DNA of 64,000 nt from Aeromicrobium flavum (GCF_007992115.1 NZ_BJZQ01000003.1:62001-126000), one strand, 5' to 3'. Positions 16,921 to 26,454 are shown, numbered from the stretch's first letter. A program made the numbers and translations. Notes: generated from the letters alone by a model not told the origin.

Positions 16921-18369
16921 ATGACTTCAGCGATCGACGGACGAGACGACGTCGTCCTACCGCTGCGACTGGTGGACCCGATCACCAGCGACTCCGCGAC
17001 CGGATCGCCCTCGGTCCACCGCGAGCTCACGACCATCCCGCTGGGACGCTCGTCCTTCGAGGCCCAGGTCCGCCAAGGACTCATCGGCCACCTGCTGGTC
17101 CTGGCCGGCACCCTGATCACCGGCGGACTGATCGACATGGCCCCCGGCGCCCTGGCGCTGCTGGCCGTGGGTGTCGTCGGGTGGCTCGGGTTCAGCCTGG
17201 CCGCCCTGCCCGCCTACGAGCGTGCCGTGTCCCTGCGGCCGGCCAAGCGCCTCATCGGCGTGCTGGCCCTCGGCGCCCTGGCCACCCTCGTGGTCGCGGA
17301 GGACGTGTCCGCCGAGCTGCGCTCGGTGGTCGTCGTCCTGAGCGTCACCGCCGCCCTGATCGTCGCGTCGGCCCTGGTCCACCGTGCCGCGCTGCGCCGC
17401 GTCCCGACGCTGCTGGTCGGTCCCGCGGACGCCGTCAACCGCCTGGCCGCCCGCTGGGAGGACCGTGACGACCTGGTCGTCGTCGGTCGGTGCACATGGG
17501 ACTCCACGCTGCCGCTGGGCAGCGCCACCGTGAACTCCGTCGTCCGCGACGTCCCGAAGCTGCTGCGCACCGTGCACGGCGCCCGCGTCGTCATCACGGC
17601 CGACCAGGCGCTCGGCGACTCGTCGCTGCGGCACCTCGCCTGGGGCCTGCAGCGTGCCGAGATCGAGTGCCTCGTCCTGACGGACATGAACGACTACGTC
17701 GAGTTCGTGCGCCCCACGCGCGTCGGCGACCAGCTGGCCCTCGCCCTCGACCCGCCGAACTCCCACCTCGTCGGGCAGGCCACGAAGGCGTTCTTCGACC
17801 GCTGCGTCGCGGTGCTGGCGATCGTGTTCGGCGCCCCGCTGATGGCGCTGATCGCGCTGGCGATCCGGCTCGACTCCCGCGGCCCGGTCATCTACCGGCA
17901 GGAGCGCACCGGCAAGGACGGCGTGCCGTTCGTCATCTACAAGTTCCGCACGATGGTCGTCGACGCCGACCAGAGGGTCGAGGAGCTGCGCGAGCTGAAC
18001 GAGGGCTCCGGGCCCCTGTTCAAGATGACGCAGGATCCCCGCGTGACCCGCGTGGGCCGGTTCCTGCGGCAGACCTCGCTCGACGAGCTGCCCCAGCTGT
18101 TCAACGTGCTGCTCGGCGACATGGCGCTCGTCGGTCCCCGCCCGGCCCTGGACAGCGAGACCTCGCAGTACAGCCAGTGGGTGTGGCGCCGGCTGCACGT
18201 CAAGCCCGGCATGACCGGCCTGTGGCAGGTCAGCGGCCGCTCGTCCCTGTCGTGGGACGAGTCGATCCGACTCGACCTGATGTACGTGAACAACTGGACG
18301 CTGTGGATGGACCTGTCGATCCTGCTCAAGACCGTCGGCGTCGTCCTCAACCGCAAGGGCGCCTGGTGA
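16921..18369 (+). CDS. Polyprenyl-phosphate sugar-1-phosphate transferase (WbaP/exopolysaccharide glycosylphosphotransferase)
   Basis: Membrane enzyme that starts a surface glycan by moving a sugar-1-phosphate from a UDP-sugar to undecaprenyl phosphate. The 482-residue protein has four to five N-terminal membrane segments (about 50-150), a Rossmann-like middle domain (about 160-270) and a C-terminal bacterial sugar transferase domain from about 290. That domain has a hydrophobic entry helix (AVLAIVFGAPLMALIALAIR), YKFRTM, the SLDELPQLFNVLLGDMALVG core and GPRPA. Its last bases overlap the cytidylyltransferase start (GTGA), so both are one operon. Preceded by a long leader with inverted repeats. 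Confidence 0.9.
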   Translation: MTSAIDGRDDVVLPLRLVDPITSDSATGSPSVHRELTTIPLGRSSFEAQVRQGLIGHLLVLAGTLITGGLIDMAPGALALLAVGVVGWLGFSLAALPAYERAVSLRPAKRLIGVLALGALATLVVAEDVSAELRSVVVVLSVTAALIVASALVHRAALRRVPTLLVGPADAVNRLAARWEDRDDLVVVGRCTWDSTLPLGSATVNSVVRDVPKLLRTVHGARVVITADQALGDSSLRHLAWGLQRAEIECLVLTDMNDYVEFVRPTRVGDQLALALDPPNSHLVGQATKAFFDRCVAVLAIVFGAPLMALIALAIRLDSRGPVIYRQERTGKDGVPFVIYKFRTMVVDADQRVEELRELNEGSGPLFKMTQDPRVTRVGRFLRQTSLDELPQLFNVLLGDMALVGPRPALDSETSQYSQWVWRRLHVKPGMTGLWQVSGRSSLSWDESIRLDLMYVNNWTLWMDLSILLKTVGVVLNRKGAW

Positions 18370-18827
18370 GCACGGACGGGGCGGTCGACGCCGTCGAGGT
18401 CGGGTACGCCAGCGGCGTGTTCGACATGTTCCACATCGGCCACCTCAACCTGCTGCGCCGGTCGCGCGAGCACTGCCAGACCCTGGTCGTGGGCGTCGCC
18501 AGCGACGAGTACGTGATGGCACTGAAGGGCCGGGCCCCCGTCGTGCCGCTGCCCGAGCGTCTCGAGATCGTCTCGTCCCTGCGCTTCGTCGACGAGGTCA
18601 TCGTCGACCGCAGCGAGGACAAGCGGGTCGCCTGGGGCGAGCGCAACTTCGATGCCATCTTCAAGGGCGACGACTGGCGCGGCTCGCCGAAGGGCGCGCG
18701 ACTCGAGGACGCGATGGCCGACGTCGGTGCGCGGGTCGTCTACTTCCCGTACACGCTGCACACCTCCAGCACGCGCCTGCGCACCTTCATCGAGCGCGCC
18801 GAGACCGACTTCTACGCCTCGCGCTGA
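18366..18827 (+). CDS. Cytidylyltransferase-family nucleotidyltransferase (glycerol-3-phosphate cytidylyltransferase-like)
   Basis: A 153-residue protein with the HxGH signature in SGVFDMFHIGHLNLL (H23, H26) and a C-terminal TSSTRLR that corresponds to the RTxGISTT block of TagD. TagD-type enzymes make CDP-glycerol from CTP and glycerol-3-phosphate; close relatives make CDP-ribitol, CDP-ethanolamine or ADP-sugars, so the substrate is not certain. Three proteins with CDP-glycerol glycerophosphotransferase domains at 42-60 kb would be natural consumers. GTG start overlaps the stop of the sugar-phosphate transferase gene by 4 bp. Confidence 0.82.
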   Translation: MSTDGAVDAVEVGYASGVFDMFHIGHLNLLRRSREHCQTLVVGVASDEYVMALKGRAPVVPLPERLEIVSSLRFVDEVIVDRSEDKRVAWGERNFDAIFKGDDWRGSPKGARLEDAMADVGARVVYFPYTLHTSSTRLRTFIERAETDFYASR

Positions 18828-18832
18828 TCGAA

Positions 18833-18855
18833 TGCCGGGGCGATCGCCCTCGGCA
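18833..18855. terminator. Bidirectional hairpin between cytidylyltransferase and cysN
   Basis: TGCCG-GGGC, loop GATC, GCCC-(T)-CGGCA: nine base pairs with a single bulged T, placed between two convergent stops (18827 and 18862). Confidence 0.6.
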
Positions 18856-18861
18856 CCCGGG

Positions 18862-20106
18862 TCAGTGCTCGGTGATGGTGCCTGCCCCGACGGTGCGGTT
18901 GGTGGCCTCGTCGATCAGGATGAACGAGCCCGCCTGGCGGTTGCGCTGGTAGGGGTCGACCATCAGCGGCTGCGTCGTGCGAAGCGTGACGCGGCCGATC
19001 GCGTTCAGCGGCAGGTCCGACGGCGACCGGTGCCGGTGCAGCGTGTTGACGTCGAGCTCGTACTTGATCTCCTTGATCAGCGCCCGGGCCGACCGCGTCG
19101 TGTGCTTGATCGCGTACTTGGCGCCGACACGCATCGGCTCGGAGTCCATCCAGCAGATCATCGCGTCGAGGTCCTGCGTGACCGTGGGCTGGTTGTTCGG
19201 GCGCACGATCATGTCGCCGCGCGACACGTCGACCTCGTCCTCGAGTCGGACCGTGACCGACATGGGCGAGAAGGCCTCGGCCAGCTCGCCCTTCGCGGTG
19301 TCGATCGCCTTGACCCGCGAGGGCAGCCCGCTGGGCAGCACGATGACATCGTCGCCGGGGCGCAGCACGCCGCTGATGACCTGACCGGCGAACGCGCGAT
19401 AGTCGCCCTGGCCGTTCTGGGGCCGGATGACGTACTGCACGGGGAACCGCACGTCGACCAGGTTGCGATCGCTGGCGATGTACACGTTCTCGAGGTGGTG
19501 CAGCAGCGACGGGCCCTCGAACCAGTCCATGTTCGCCGAGCGGGACACGACGTTGTCGCCGGTCAGCGCCGACAGCGGGATCGTGGTGACGTCGGTGAAC
19601 TCCAGCCGGGCGGCGAAGTCGACGAACTCCTCGCTGATCTCGCGGTAGACGTCCTCGGACCAGTCGACCAGGTCCATCTTGTTGATCGCCAGCACGATGT
19701 GCGGCACGCGCAGCAGCGAGACGAGCGTCGCGTGGCGCCGGCTCTGCTCCTGCAGGCCCTTGCGGGCGTCGACCAGGATGATCGCCAGGTCGGCCGTCGA
19801 TGCGCCCGTGACCATGTTGCGCGTGTACTGGATGTGCCCGGGGGTGTCGGCGATGATGAACTTGCGCTTGGGCGTCGAGAAGTAGCGGTAGGCCACGTCG
19901 ATCGTGATGCCCTGCTCGCGCTCGGCGCGCAGGCCGTCGGTCAGCAGCGCCAGGTCGGTGTACTCGTCGCCGCGCTGGGCGCTGGTGGCCTCGACGGCCT
20001 CCAGCTGGTCGGTGAAGATCGACTTGGAGTCGAACAGCAGCCGGCCGATGAGCGTGCTCTTGCCGTCGTCGACCGAGCCGGCCGTGGCGAATCGCAGGAT
20101 GTCCAT
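18862..20106 (-). CDS. cysN: Sulfate adenylyltransferase subunit 1 (GTPase)
   Basis: GTP-hydrolysing subunit of the two-component ATP sulfurylase that turns sulfate and ATP into adenylylsulfate (APS). EF-Tu-like G domain: P-loop [13 protein letters not shown] (residues about 11-23), DTPGH, NKMD; beta-barrel domains follow. At 414 residues it lacks the APS-kinase domain fused to CysN in mycobacteria; a separate APS kinase lies at 22148. Its ATG shares one base with the cysD stop (TGATG). Confidence 0.95.
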   Translation of the reverse strand: MDILRFATAGSVDDGKSTLIGRLLFDSKSIFTDQLEAVEATSAQRGDEYTDLALLTDGLRAEREQGITIDVAYRYFSTPKRKFIIADTPGHIQYTRNMVTGASTADLAIILVDARKGLQEQSRRHATLVSLLRVPHIVLAINKMDLVDWSEDVYREISEEFVDFAARLEFTDVTTIPLSALTGDNVVSRSANMDWFEGPSLLHHLENVYIASDRNLVDVRFPVQYVIRPQNGQGDYRAFAGQVISGVLRPGDDVIVLPSGLPSRVKAIDTAKGELAEAFSPMSVTVRLEDEVDVSRGDMIVRPNNQPTVTQDLDAMICWMDSEPMRVGAKYAIKHTTRSARALIKEIKYELDVNTLHRHRSPSDLPLNAIGRVTLRTTQPLMVDPYQRNRQAGSFILIDEATNRTVGAGTITEH

Positions 20107-21029
20107 CAGAAGTAGCCCTCCTTCTTGCGATCCTCCATCGCGGCCTCACTGACCTTGTCGTCGCCCCGGGTCGCACCGCGCTCGGTGATGCGGGTGGCGG
20201 CGACCTCGTCGACGACCTCGGCGGGCGTGGTGGCGGTGGAGGGGACCGCGGCCGTCAGGGTGGCGTCGCCGACGGTGCGGTAGCGCACCGACTCGACGAA
20301 CACCTCGTCGTCGTCTCCCGGACGGCAGTGCTGGTTGATCGTGAAGTACATGCCGTCGCGCAGGAAGACCTCGCGCTCGCGGGCGTAGTAGATGTCGGGC
20401 AGCTCGATGTCCTCGCGGGCGATGTACTGCCAGATGTCGAGCTCGGTCCAGTTGGACAGGGGGAAGCAGCGGATGCTCTCGCCGGGGTGGATCCGGCCGT
20501 TGTAGAGCGACCACAGCTCGGGGCGCTGGTTCTTGGGGTCCCACTGGCCGAAGTCGTCGCGGAAGGAGAAGACGCGCTCCTTCGCGCGGGCCTTCTCCTC
20601 GTCGCGGCGGGCGCCGCCGAAGAGGGCGGAGAGGCCGTGCTGCTCGGCGGTGCGGATGAGGACCGGCGTCTGGATGCGGTTGCGCGAGCCGTTGGGCTCC
20701 TCGCGGACGAAGCCCTCGTCGATCGCCTCCTGGACGGAGCCGACGATCAGCCGGACGCCCAGCTGCTCGACCACGCGATCGCGGAAGGCCAGCACCTCGT
20801 CGAAGTTGTGGCCGGTGTCGATGTGCACGACCGGGAAGGGGATCGGACCGGGCGCGAACGCGCGCACGGCGAGGTTCAGCATGACGACCGAGTCCTTGCC
20901 GCCGGAGAAGAGCAGGGCGGGCCGCTCGTTCTCGGCGACGAGCTCTCGGATGATGTAGATCGCCTCGGCCTCGAGGTGGTCCAGCTGGCTCAGGCCGTAG
21001 CGGCGTGTCTCACTCGTGTCGGTAGTCAT
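20106..21029 (-). CDS. cysD: Sulfate adenylyltransferase subunit 2
   Basis: Catalytic subunit of ATP sulfurylase, partner of CysN. 307 residues; the PP-loop is [12 protein letters not shown], followed by [11 protein letters not shown] and the C-terminal KKEGYF characteristic of CysD. The ATG at 21029 is chosen because GGGGAGGA lies 8 nt before it and family members begin close to the [14 protein letters not shown] segment; a longer open frame reaches 21137 without similarity. A cysteine-containing uORF may overlap this start. Confidence 0.95.
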   Translation of the reverse strand: MTTDTSETRRYGLSQLDHLEAEAIYIIRELVAENERPALLFSGGKDSVVMLNLAVRAFAPGPIPFPVVHIDTGHNFDEVLAFRDRVVEQLGVRLIVGSVQEAIDEGFVREEPNGSRNRIQTPVLIRTAEQHGLSALFGGARRDEEKARAKERVFSFRDDFGQWDPKNQRPELWSLYNGRIHPGESIRCFPLSNWTELDIWQYIAREDIELPDIYYAREREVFLRDGMYFTINQHCRPGDDDEVFVESVRYRTVGDATLTAAVPSTATTPAEVVDEVAATRITERGATRGDDKVSEAAMEDRKKEGYF

Positions 21030-21126
21030 CGACGAGGTCCTCCCCACGCGGGTCGATCGGCGCCACGGTGCTGCGGGGACACGCGGAACAGGGGTGTCCG
21101 CGTCGGTCGCACCGTCGGCGCGGCAT
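21010..21126 (-). CDS. Candidate overlapping leader ORF (uORF) of cysD with three Cys codons
   Basis: A 38-codon frame (ATG at 21126, TGA at 21010) that overlaps the cysD start in another frame. It encodes MPRRRCDRRGHPCSACP... with Cys at 6, 13 and 16. GGACAC (21077-21082) and GTGTCC (21094-21099) can form a hairpin exactly where the second and third Cys codons lie. Cysteine-rich leader ORFs controlling sulfur genes are known in mycobacteria. Weakness: TAGTGT, the best -10 box (21128-21133), is only 1 nt from the ATG, and no Shine-Dalgarno is seen. Confidence 0.3.
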   Translation of the reverse strand: MPRRRCDRRGHPCSACPRSTVAPIDPRGEDLVDDYRHE

Positions 21127-21200
21127 GACACTAACACCGCTCAGAAGGGGTTCCTGACGACGGCTTTCTGCGTGAGACGGCTGTGACAGAATCGGCGCCC

Positions 21201-22151
21201 ATGGACCCGTGGCTGATGGTCGGCGCCTTCGCCGTCGGGGTCGTCGTGGGCCTCACCGGCATGGGCGGCGGGGCGCTGATGACCCCCATGCTGGTCTTCT
21301 TCTTCAACGTGCCGCCGCTGACCGCCGTCTCCAGCGACCTCGTCGCCAGCGCCGTGATGAAGCCGGTCGGCGCGGGCGTGCACCTGCGCCGCGGCACGGT
21401 CAACCTCACGCTCGTCGGCTGGCTCTGCGCGGGATCGGTGCCGGCCGCGTTCTGCGGGGTGCTGATCCTGCGCGCCTTCGGTCAGTCCGAGCAGGCGCAG
21501 GAGTCCATCAAGGTAGCCCTGGGCGTCGCCATCCTCCTGAGCGCCGCGATGCTGCTGGTCCGGGCCTACCTGCGGCTGCTCGAGCGGGCTCGCACCCGCG
21601 ACGGCCGGGGCGAGCCGCTGCCCCAGTCGCGACCCGATCGCGCCGTGCGCCCGCTGCCGACGCTGTGCCTGGGGATCGTCGGCGGCCTCGTGGTGGGCAT
21701 GACCTCCGTGGGGTCCGGCTCGCTCGTGATCATCGGCATGATGCTGCTCTACCCGGGCCTGAAGGCGAGCCAGCTCGTGGGCACCGACCTCGTGCAGGCC
21801 GTCCCGCTGGTCGCCGCGGCGGCGATCAGCCACGCGATCTTCGGCGACCTCGACGTGAGGATCTCGCTGCCGCTGATCATCGGCTCGATCCCCGGCGCCT
21901 ACCTCGGGGCCCGGCTCTCGGCCCGGCTGCCCGGCGGCTGGGTCCGTCGGGCGCTGGCCTTCGTGCTGCTCGCCTCGGGCCTCAAGCTGGTCGGCGTGCC
22001 GACCGACGTGACCGGCACCGTCCTCGTGCTCGTCCTGTTCGGAGCGCCGCTGGTGTGGATGGTCGTGCGGCGGCAGCTCGGCTTCCCGGCCTTCGCCCTC
22101 ACCGAGCACCGCCGGCAGCGTGCCGCGGAGTCGGGGGAGGAGGGCCGGTGA
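21201..22151 (+). CDS. Sulfite/sulfate exporter TauE/SafE family permease
   Basis: Integral membrane protein of about 316 residues with two repeats of about four helices each, the TauE/SafE layout. The typical openings [20 protein letters not shown] and [19 protein letters not shown] start each half. Members move sulfite, sulfoacetate or sulfate. Divergent from cysDN and overlapping the APS-kinase gene by 4 bp (GTGA), it probably imports sulfate or exports sulfite. ATG 21201 is chosen (CAGAAT 8 nt upstream); a GTG at 21183 would add six residues. Confidence 0.85.
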   Translation: MDPWLMVGAFAVGVVVGLTGMGGGALMTPMLVFFFNVPPLTAVSSDLVASAVMKPVGAGVHLRRGTVNLTLVGWLCAGSVPAAFCGVLILRAFGQSEQAQESIKVALGVAILLSAAMLLVRAYLRLLERARTRDGRGEPLPQSRPDRAVRPLPTLCLGIVGGLVVGMTSVGSGSLVIIGMMLLYPGLKASQLVGTDLVQAVPLVAAAAISHAIFGDLDVRISLPLIIGSIPGAYLGARLSARLPGGWVRRALAFVLLASGLKLVGVPTDVTGTVLVLVLFGAPLVWMVVRRQLGFPAFALTEHRRQRAAESGEEGR

Positions 22152-23341
22152 GCGCGGCGGCCGTCCTGCGGGGCGCGGAGCTGGACGCGCTCGAGCTGAT
22201 CCTCGGCCGGTTCCTCGGACCCGTCGACGGCTACTGCCTGCCCGGCCGCGCCCCGGCCGACTGGCCCCTGGAGGCCACCCTCGCGGTGCCGGCCGAGGCG
22301 GCACGTCGCGCCGTCGACCAAGGCTCGCTCACGCTCACCGACCCCGACAACACGCCGTTGGCGGTGCTCGTGCTGGGCGACACCCGGCGCCGCGACGAGC
22401 GCAGCACCTGGGTGGCGGGCCGCGTGCGTGCGCTGAAGGCCGCCGAGCACCCGCCGGCGCGCGTCGTGCGGCTCGTCGTCCCCCTCGACCTGAGCCGGCA
22501 CGTCGTCGCCCTGTTCGGCGGGAACGTCAGCGCCGCCGACGTCATGCGCGCCGTGCGCTCGGCCGACGGGCGACCGCTGGCCCTGATCGGCGTCGCGAGC
22601 CAGGACGTCCCCGCCCTGGACGTCGCGATGATGGACGAGCTGCGGCACTGCGCCGACGAGATCCCCGGGGCCCGGGCCTGGTACCTCGCCGCCCCGGCCG
22701 TCAGCGCCACGAGCACGCCCGAGGAGGTCCTCGCGCTCGCGCTCGAGGCGTCGGGCGTCGAGGACCCGCTGGACTTCCGCCGCCCGGGCGCCGCCGTGGC
22801 CGGTGGCGCGGTGCTCCTGTTCACCGGACTGTCCGGCGCGGGCAAGTCGACCGTCGCGCGGGCGCTCGTCGAGACGGTCACGGCGCGCGGGCTGGCCAGG
22901 CCCGTCCTGCTCGACGGCGACGACGTGCGCCAGGAGCTCTCCGCCGGCCTCGGCTACGGGCGCGAGGACCGCGAGCGCAACCTCACGCGCATCGCCTGGG
23001 TGGCCGCGCGGGTCGCGGAGGTCGGCGGACTGGCGGTGTGCGCGCCGATCGCGCCGTTCGCCTCGGCGCGCCAGGCGATGCGCGAGCGGGTCGAGCCGGC
23101 GTCGCCGTTCCTGGTGATCCACGTGGCCACGCCGATGGCCGTCGCGGAGGCCCGCGACCGCAAGGGGCTCTACGCCAAGGCGCGCGCCGGCCTCATCGCC
23201 GACTTCACCGGGATCGACTCCCCGTACGAGGTCCCGCAGGACGCCGACCTCGTCATCGACACGTCCCGTACAGGGGTCGGTGAGTGCGTCGAATCCGTGC
23301 TGGGAATGCTGCGCGAAAAAGGCCTCGTCGTGGAGTCCTGA
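22148..23341 (+). CDS. cysC: Adenylylsulfate kinase with extra N-terminal domain
   Basis: The C-terminal part (about 222-397) is a complete APS kinase making PAPS from APS and ATP: Walker [10 protein letters not shown] (about 228-236), [24 protein letters not shown], and the [11 protein letters not shown] lid. The first 215 residues look like a degraded ATP-sulfurylase or PUA-like domain ([34 protein letters not shown]) without the QxRNPxHxxH nucleotide motif, so it is probably not catalytic. GTG start overlaps the TauE stop by 4 bp. PAPS could serve assimilation or sulfation; no PAPS reductase or sulfotransferase is in the window. Confidence 0.9.
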   Translation: MSAAAVLRGAELDALELILGRFLGPVDGYCLPGRAPADWPLEATLAVPAEAARRAVDQGSLTLTDPDNTPLAVLVLGDTRRRDERSTWVAGRVRALKAAEHPPARVVRLVVPLDLSRHVVALFGGNVSAADVMRAVRSADGRPLALIGVASQDVPALDVAMMDELRHCADEIPGARAWYLAAPAVSATSTPEEVLALALEASGVEDPLDFRRPGAAVAGGAVLLFTGLSGAGKSTVARALVETVTARGLARPVLLDGDDVRQELSAGLGYGREDRERNLTRIAWVAARVAEVGGLAVCAPIAPFASARQAMRERVEPASPFLVIHVATPMAVAEARDRKGLYAKARAGLIADFTGIDSPYEVPQDADLVIDTSRTGVGECVESVLGMLREKGLVVES

Positions 23342-23384
23342 AAAGGCGAGATGCTCCTGTGGACAACTGTTAGGCTCCCTGTCC

Positions 23385-24989
23385 ATGGGTGACTTGGGTT
23401 ACAAAATGAAGGTTCTGCGGCGCATGGGCGTCATCAAGGCGCTGCCGCCGCACAAGCTGATCGGCGCGGCTCGCCAGCTCAAGAAGTGGGGTCCGGGCCT
23501 GCCGTCCGGCGTCAACGCCGCGGCCAAGCGCTACCCCAAGCAGCTCGCGATCATCGACGACGCGGGCGAGATCACCTACGAGGACCTGGTCAAGCAGATC
23601 AACCAGTTCACCGAGGTGCTCCGGGAGCGCGGCCTGCAGCCCGGCGACTCGATCGCCGTCCTGTGCCGCAACCACCGCTACCTCGTCATCGCGCTCATCG
23701 CGGTGCTGCAGCTCGGTGGCCGCATCCTGCTGCTCAACACGATGTCCAGTCGCGCCCAGCTGACCGACCTCGCCGAGCGCGAGGGTGCCGAGCTCCTGAT
23801 CCTCGACCAGGAGTTCCTGCCCCTGGTGGAGGACGTCCGCCGCAGCCGGCTGATGCTGGCGTGGGCCGACGCCGACGCCCCCGGCGACCTGGCCTCGATC
23901 GAGTCGTCCACCGTCGGCAAGCCCTCCGACGAGCAGCCGCTGCCGTCCAAGCACGGCGAGATGATCATCTTCACCTCCGGCACGACGGGCCTGCCCAAGG
24001 GCGCGAAGCGCAAGGAGCCCGAGGACCTCAAGCCGGTGCTCGCGTTCTTCGGCTCGATCCCCTACCGCAGCAACTCGGTGGTCGCGATCGGTGCGCCGCT
24101 GTTCCACTCCTGGGGCCTGATCAACCTGGGCTTCGGCATGTCGACGTGCCCCACCTTCGTGTTCCGCCGCCGCTTCGTGCCCGAGCAGACGCTCCGCGAC
24201 ATCGAGCAGTACAAGGTCGAGGTCCTCGTCGTCGTGCCGCTCATGCTCCAGCGCATGGTCAAGGCCAACCCGTCGGTCGTCAAGAACACCGACGTGTCCA
24301 GTCTCAAGATCACGGCGTCCAGCGGCTCGGCCCTGGCCGGCGACCTGGCGCTGCACTACATGGACATGTTCACGGACTCGATCTACAACTTCTACGGCGC
24401 GACCGAGACCAGCTGGATCACGATCGCCGACCCGAAGGACCTGCGCGCGGCGCCCGGCACCGCGGGCCGCGTCCCGTGGCGCACGACCGTCAAGATCCTC
24501 GACCACGACGGCAACGAGGTGCCCCAGGGCGACATCGGCGTCATCCACGTCGTCAACGACATGCCCTTCGGCGGCTACACCGACGGCCGCAACAAGTCGT
24601 TCCACTCGGGTCTCATGGACTCGGGCGACCTCGGCTACTTCGACGAGGAGGGTCGCCTGTTCGTGGCCGGCCGCGACGACGACATGATCATCTCCGGCGG
24701 CGAGAACGTCTTCCCGCGCGAGCTCGAGGACTGCCTGGTCGAGCACCCGGAGGTGGCCGACGTGGTCGTCACCGGCATCGCCGACGCCGAGTGGGGCCAG
24801 CGCCTGGCCGCCTACGTGGTGCGCCGGTCCGGCAGCGACATCAGTGCCGACGAGCTCGTCCAGTACGCGAAGGACAACGTCGCCCGCTCGGCCGTGCCGC
24901 GCGGGGTCATGTTCCTCGACACCCTGCCGCGCAACCCCACCGGCAAGGTCATGAAGCGCCAGCTGCCGGCCTTCGAGACGACTGTCTGA
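23385..24989 (+). CDS. Acyl-CoA synthetase / AMP-dependent ligase (FadD-type)
   Basis: ANL-superfamily enzyme, 534 residues, activating a carboxylic acid (probably a fatty acid) to acyl-AMP and then acyl-CoA. A3 motif FTSGTTGLPKGAKR (about 195), A5 NFYGATETSW, A7/A8 SGDLGYF and GRDDDMIISGGENVFP, and the A10 lysine in PRNPTGKVMKRQL are all intact. No membrane segment. ATG with TAGGCT 8 nt upstream suggests a leaderless mRNA. The PemK-like gene starts 4 bp after its stop, so it may be the first gene of a three-gene unit. The acid substrate cannot be told. Confidence 0.9.
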   Translation: MGDLGYKMKVLRRMGVIKALPPHKLIGAARQLKKWGPGLPSGVNAAAKRYPKQLAIIDDAGEITYEDLVKQINQFTEVLRERGLQPGDSIAVLCRNHRYLVIALIAVLQLGGRILLLNTMSSRAQLTDLAEREGAELLILDQEFLPLVEDVRRSRLMLAWADADAPGDLASIESSTVGKPSDEQPLPSKHGEMIIFTSGTTGLPKGAKRKEPEDLKPVLAFFGSIPYRSNSVVAIGAPLFHSWGLINLGFGMSTCPTFVFRRRFVPEQTLRDIEQYKVEVLVVVPLMLQRMVKANPSVVKNTDVSSLKITASSGSALAGDLALHYMDMFTDSIYNFYGATETSWITIADPKDLRAAPGTAGRVPWRTTVKILDHDGNEVPQGDIGVIHVVNDMPFGGYTDGRNKSFHSGLMDSGDLGYFDEEGRLFVAGRDDDMIISGGENVFPRELEDCLVEHPEVADVVVTGIADAEWGQRLAAYVVRRSGSDISADELVQYAKDNVARSAVPRGVMFLDTLPRNPTGKVMKRQLPAFETTV

Positions 24990-24993
24990 CCCC

Positions 24994-25482
24994 GTGGCGC
25001 GTCGGAGCCTGCCGAGCGTCCTGCGCTCGCTGGTCCGGATCGGCCGTGCCGTCGCCGACGCCTCGCGGACGACCTCCGCGCCGGCGCCCGCGCGGGGTGG
25101 GCTCGACACGACCTGGGCGGGCGACCGCGACGGTCGGCCCGACCCGGGCGAGGTCGTCTGGACGTGGGTCCCCTACGAGGACGACCCCAGTCAGGGCAAG
25201 GACCGTCCTGTGCTGCTCATCGGGCGTCGTCCCGACGGCACGCTCGTCGCGTTGCAGATGACCTCGAAGGACCACGACCGCGACGCCGCCCAGGAAGCCC
25301 GGGCCGGGCGGTACTGGATGGACCTCGGGTCGGGGTCGTGGGACGCGCAGGGCCGACCCAGCGAAGTGCGGCTCAACCGCCTCATCGACGTCCGCGAGGC
25401 CGACGTGCGCCGAGAAGGCGCGGTGCTTCCCCGCGAGGTGTACGAGCGCGTCCTGGGGGCTGCGCGACAATACCTGCCATGA
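24994..25482 (+). CDS. PemK/MazF-family protein without visible antitoxin
   Basis: 162 residues. The region from about 48 on carries the PemK/MazF SH3-like barrel pattern: PGEVVWTWVPYEDD, GKDRPVLLIGRR, LVALQMTSKDHD, RLNRLIDVREADVRREG. In classic toxins this is a ribosome-independent endoribonuclease. The 47-residue basic N-terminal extension is not part of the toxin fold. No antitoxin gene sits before or after it; instead it starts 4 bp after an acyl-CoA synthetase and overlaps yihY by 4 bp (ATGA). This fixed coupling suggests a domesticated role rather than an active toxin-antitoxin module. Confidence 0.8.
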   Translation: MARRSLPSVLRSLVRIGRAVADASRTTSAPAPARGGLDTTWAGDRDGRPDPGEVVWTWVPYEDDPSQGKDRPVLLIGRRPDGTLVALQMTSKDHDRDAAQEARAGRYWMDLGSGSWDAQGRPSEVRLNRLIDVREADVRREGAVLPREVYERVLGAARQYLP

Positions 25483-26453
25483 GCATCGTCGCCCGGGTCG
25501 ACCGCTTCCAGCGGCAGCACCCGGTCGCCGGCTTCCCGATCGCGGTCATCTACAAGTTCTTCGACGACCAAGGTCCCTACCTGGCCGCGATCATGACGTA
25601 CTACTCGTTCATCGCGATCTTCCCGCTGCTGCTCATCGCCTCGTCGATCCTGGGCTTCGTGCTGCAGGACGACCCCGAACTGCAGCAGCGTCTGCTCGAC
25701 ACGGCGCTGGGCCAGTTCCCGATCGTCGGCGACCAGCTCGGGCGCCCCGGTGGCGTCACCGGGAGCACGTCGGCCATCGTCGTCGGCTCGCTCGCCGCGC
25801 TCTACGGGGCGCTCGGCGTCGGCCAGTCCACCCAGAACGCGGCCAACGTGGCCTGGGGCGTGCCGCGCAACAGCCGGCCGAACCCGATCATGATGCGGTT
25901 GCGCAGCTTCGTGGTGCTGGGCATCGGCGGGCTCGGGATCGCGTTCATCGCCATCGTGCAGTCCCTCGTGGACAACCCGCAGGTCGTCGGCATCGACCAC
26001 CTGCCCGACCTCGGCCTGCTCATGCGCCTGGTCGGCTTCCTCGTCTCGTGGGGCATCTTCATCACGGTCTTCAAGCTGGTCAGCCTGCGCCGGGCGTCGT
26101 GGCGCTCGGTGCTGCCGGGCTCGCTGTTCTGCGCCCTGGGCTGGCAGATCCTGCAGTACGTCGGCGACGCCTACGTGCAGGACGTCATCGCGCGCGCGTC
26201 GTCGATGAACCAGACCTTCGCCCTCGTCCTGGGGCTCATCGCGCTGCTGTTCCTGCTCACCTCCACGATCGTCATCGGGCTCGAGATCAACGTCGTGCGC
26301 CGTCGCCACCTGTACCCCCGGGCCCTGCTGACCCCGTTCACCGACAACGTCGTGCTGACGGCCGGCGACCGCCGCGCCTACGCCCAGTACGCGCGCATGC
26401 AGCGGCACAAGGGATTCCAGACGATCTCGGTCGACTTCGACGACGACGCCTGA
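25479..26453 (+). CDS. YihY/BrkB family membrane protein
   Basis: 324 residues with six hydrophobic helices and the family pattern DDQGPYLAAIMTYYSFIAIFP near the N-terminus, SLAALYGALGVGQSTQNAANVAW in the middle and LFLLTSTIVIGLEINVVRRR near the end (each seen in parts). Sometimes annotated as ribonuclease BN in error; the function of the family is unknown. The ATG overlaps the PemK-like stop. A short CCGCGC/GCGCGG hairpin follows the stop. Confidence 0.88.
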   Translation: MSIVARVDRFQRQHPVAGFPIAVIYKFFDDQGPYLAAIMTYYSFIAIFPLLLIASSILGFVLQDDPELQQRLLDTALGQFPIVGDQLGRPGGVTGSTSAIVVGSLAALYGALGVGQSTQNAANVAWGVPRNSRPNPIMMRLRSFVVLGIGGLGIAFIAIVQSLVDNPQVVGIDHLPDLGLLMRLVGFLVSWGIFITVFKLVSLRRASWRSVLPGSLFCALGWQILQYVGDAYVQDVIARASSMNQTFALVLGLIALLFLLTSTIVIGLEINVVRRRHLYPRALLTPFTDNVVLTAGDRRAYAQYARMQRHKGFQTISVDFDDDA

Positions 26454-26454
26454 C

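Noticed and set aside
24994..25482. Active toxin-antitoxin module
   Set aside because: No antitoxin-sized gene on either side; flanking genes are an acyl-CoA synthetase and yihY with overlapping or near-overlapping ends.
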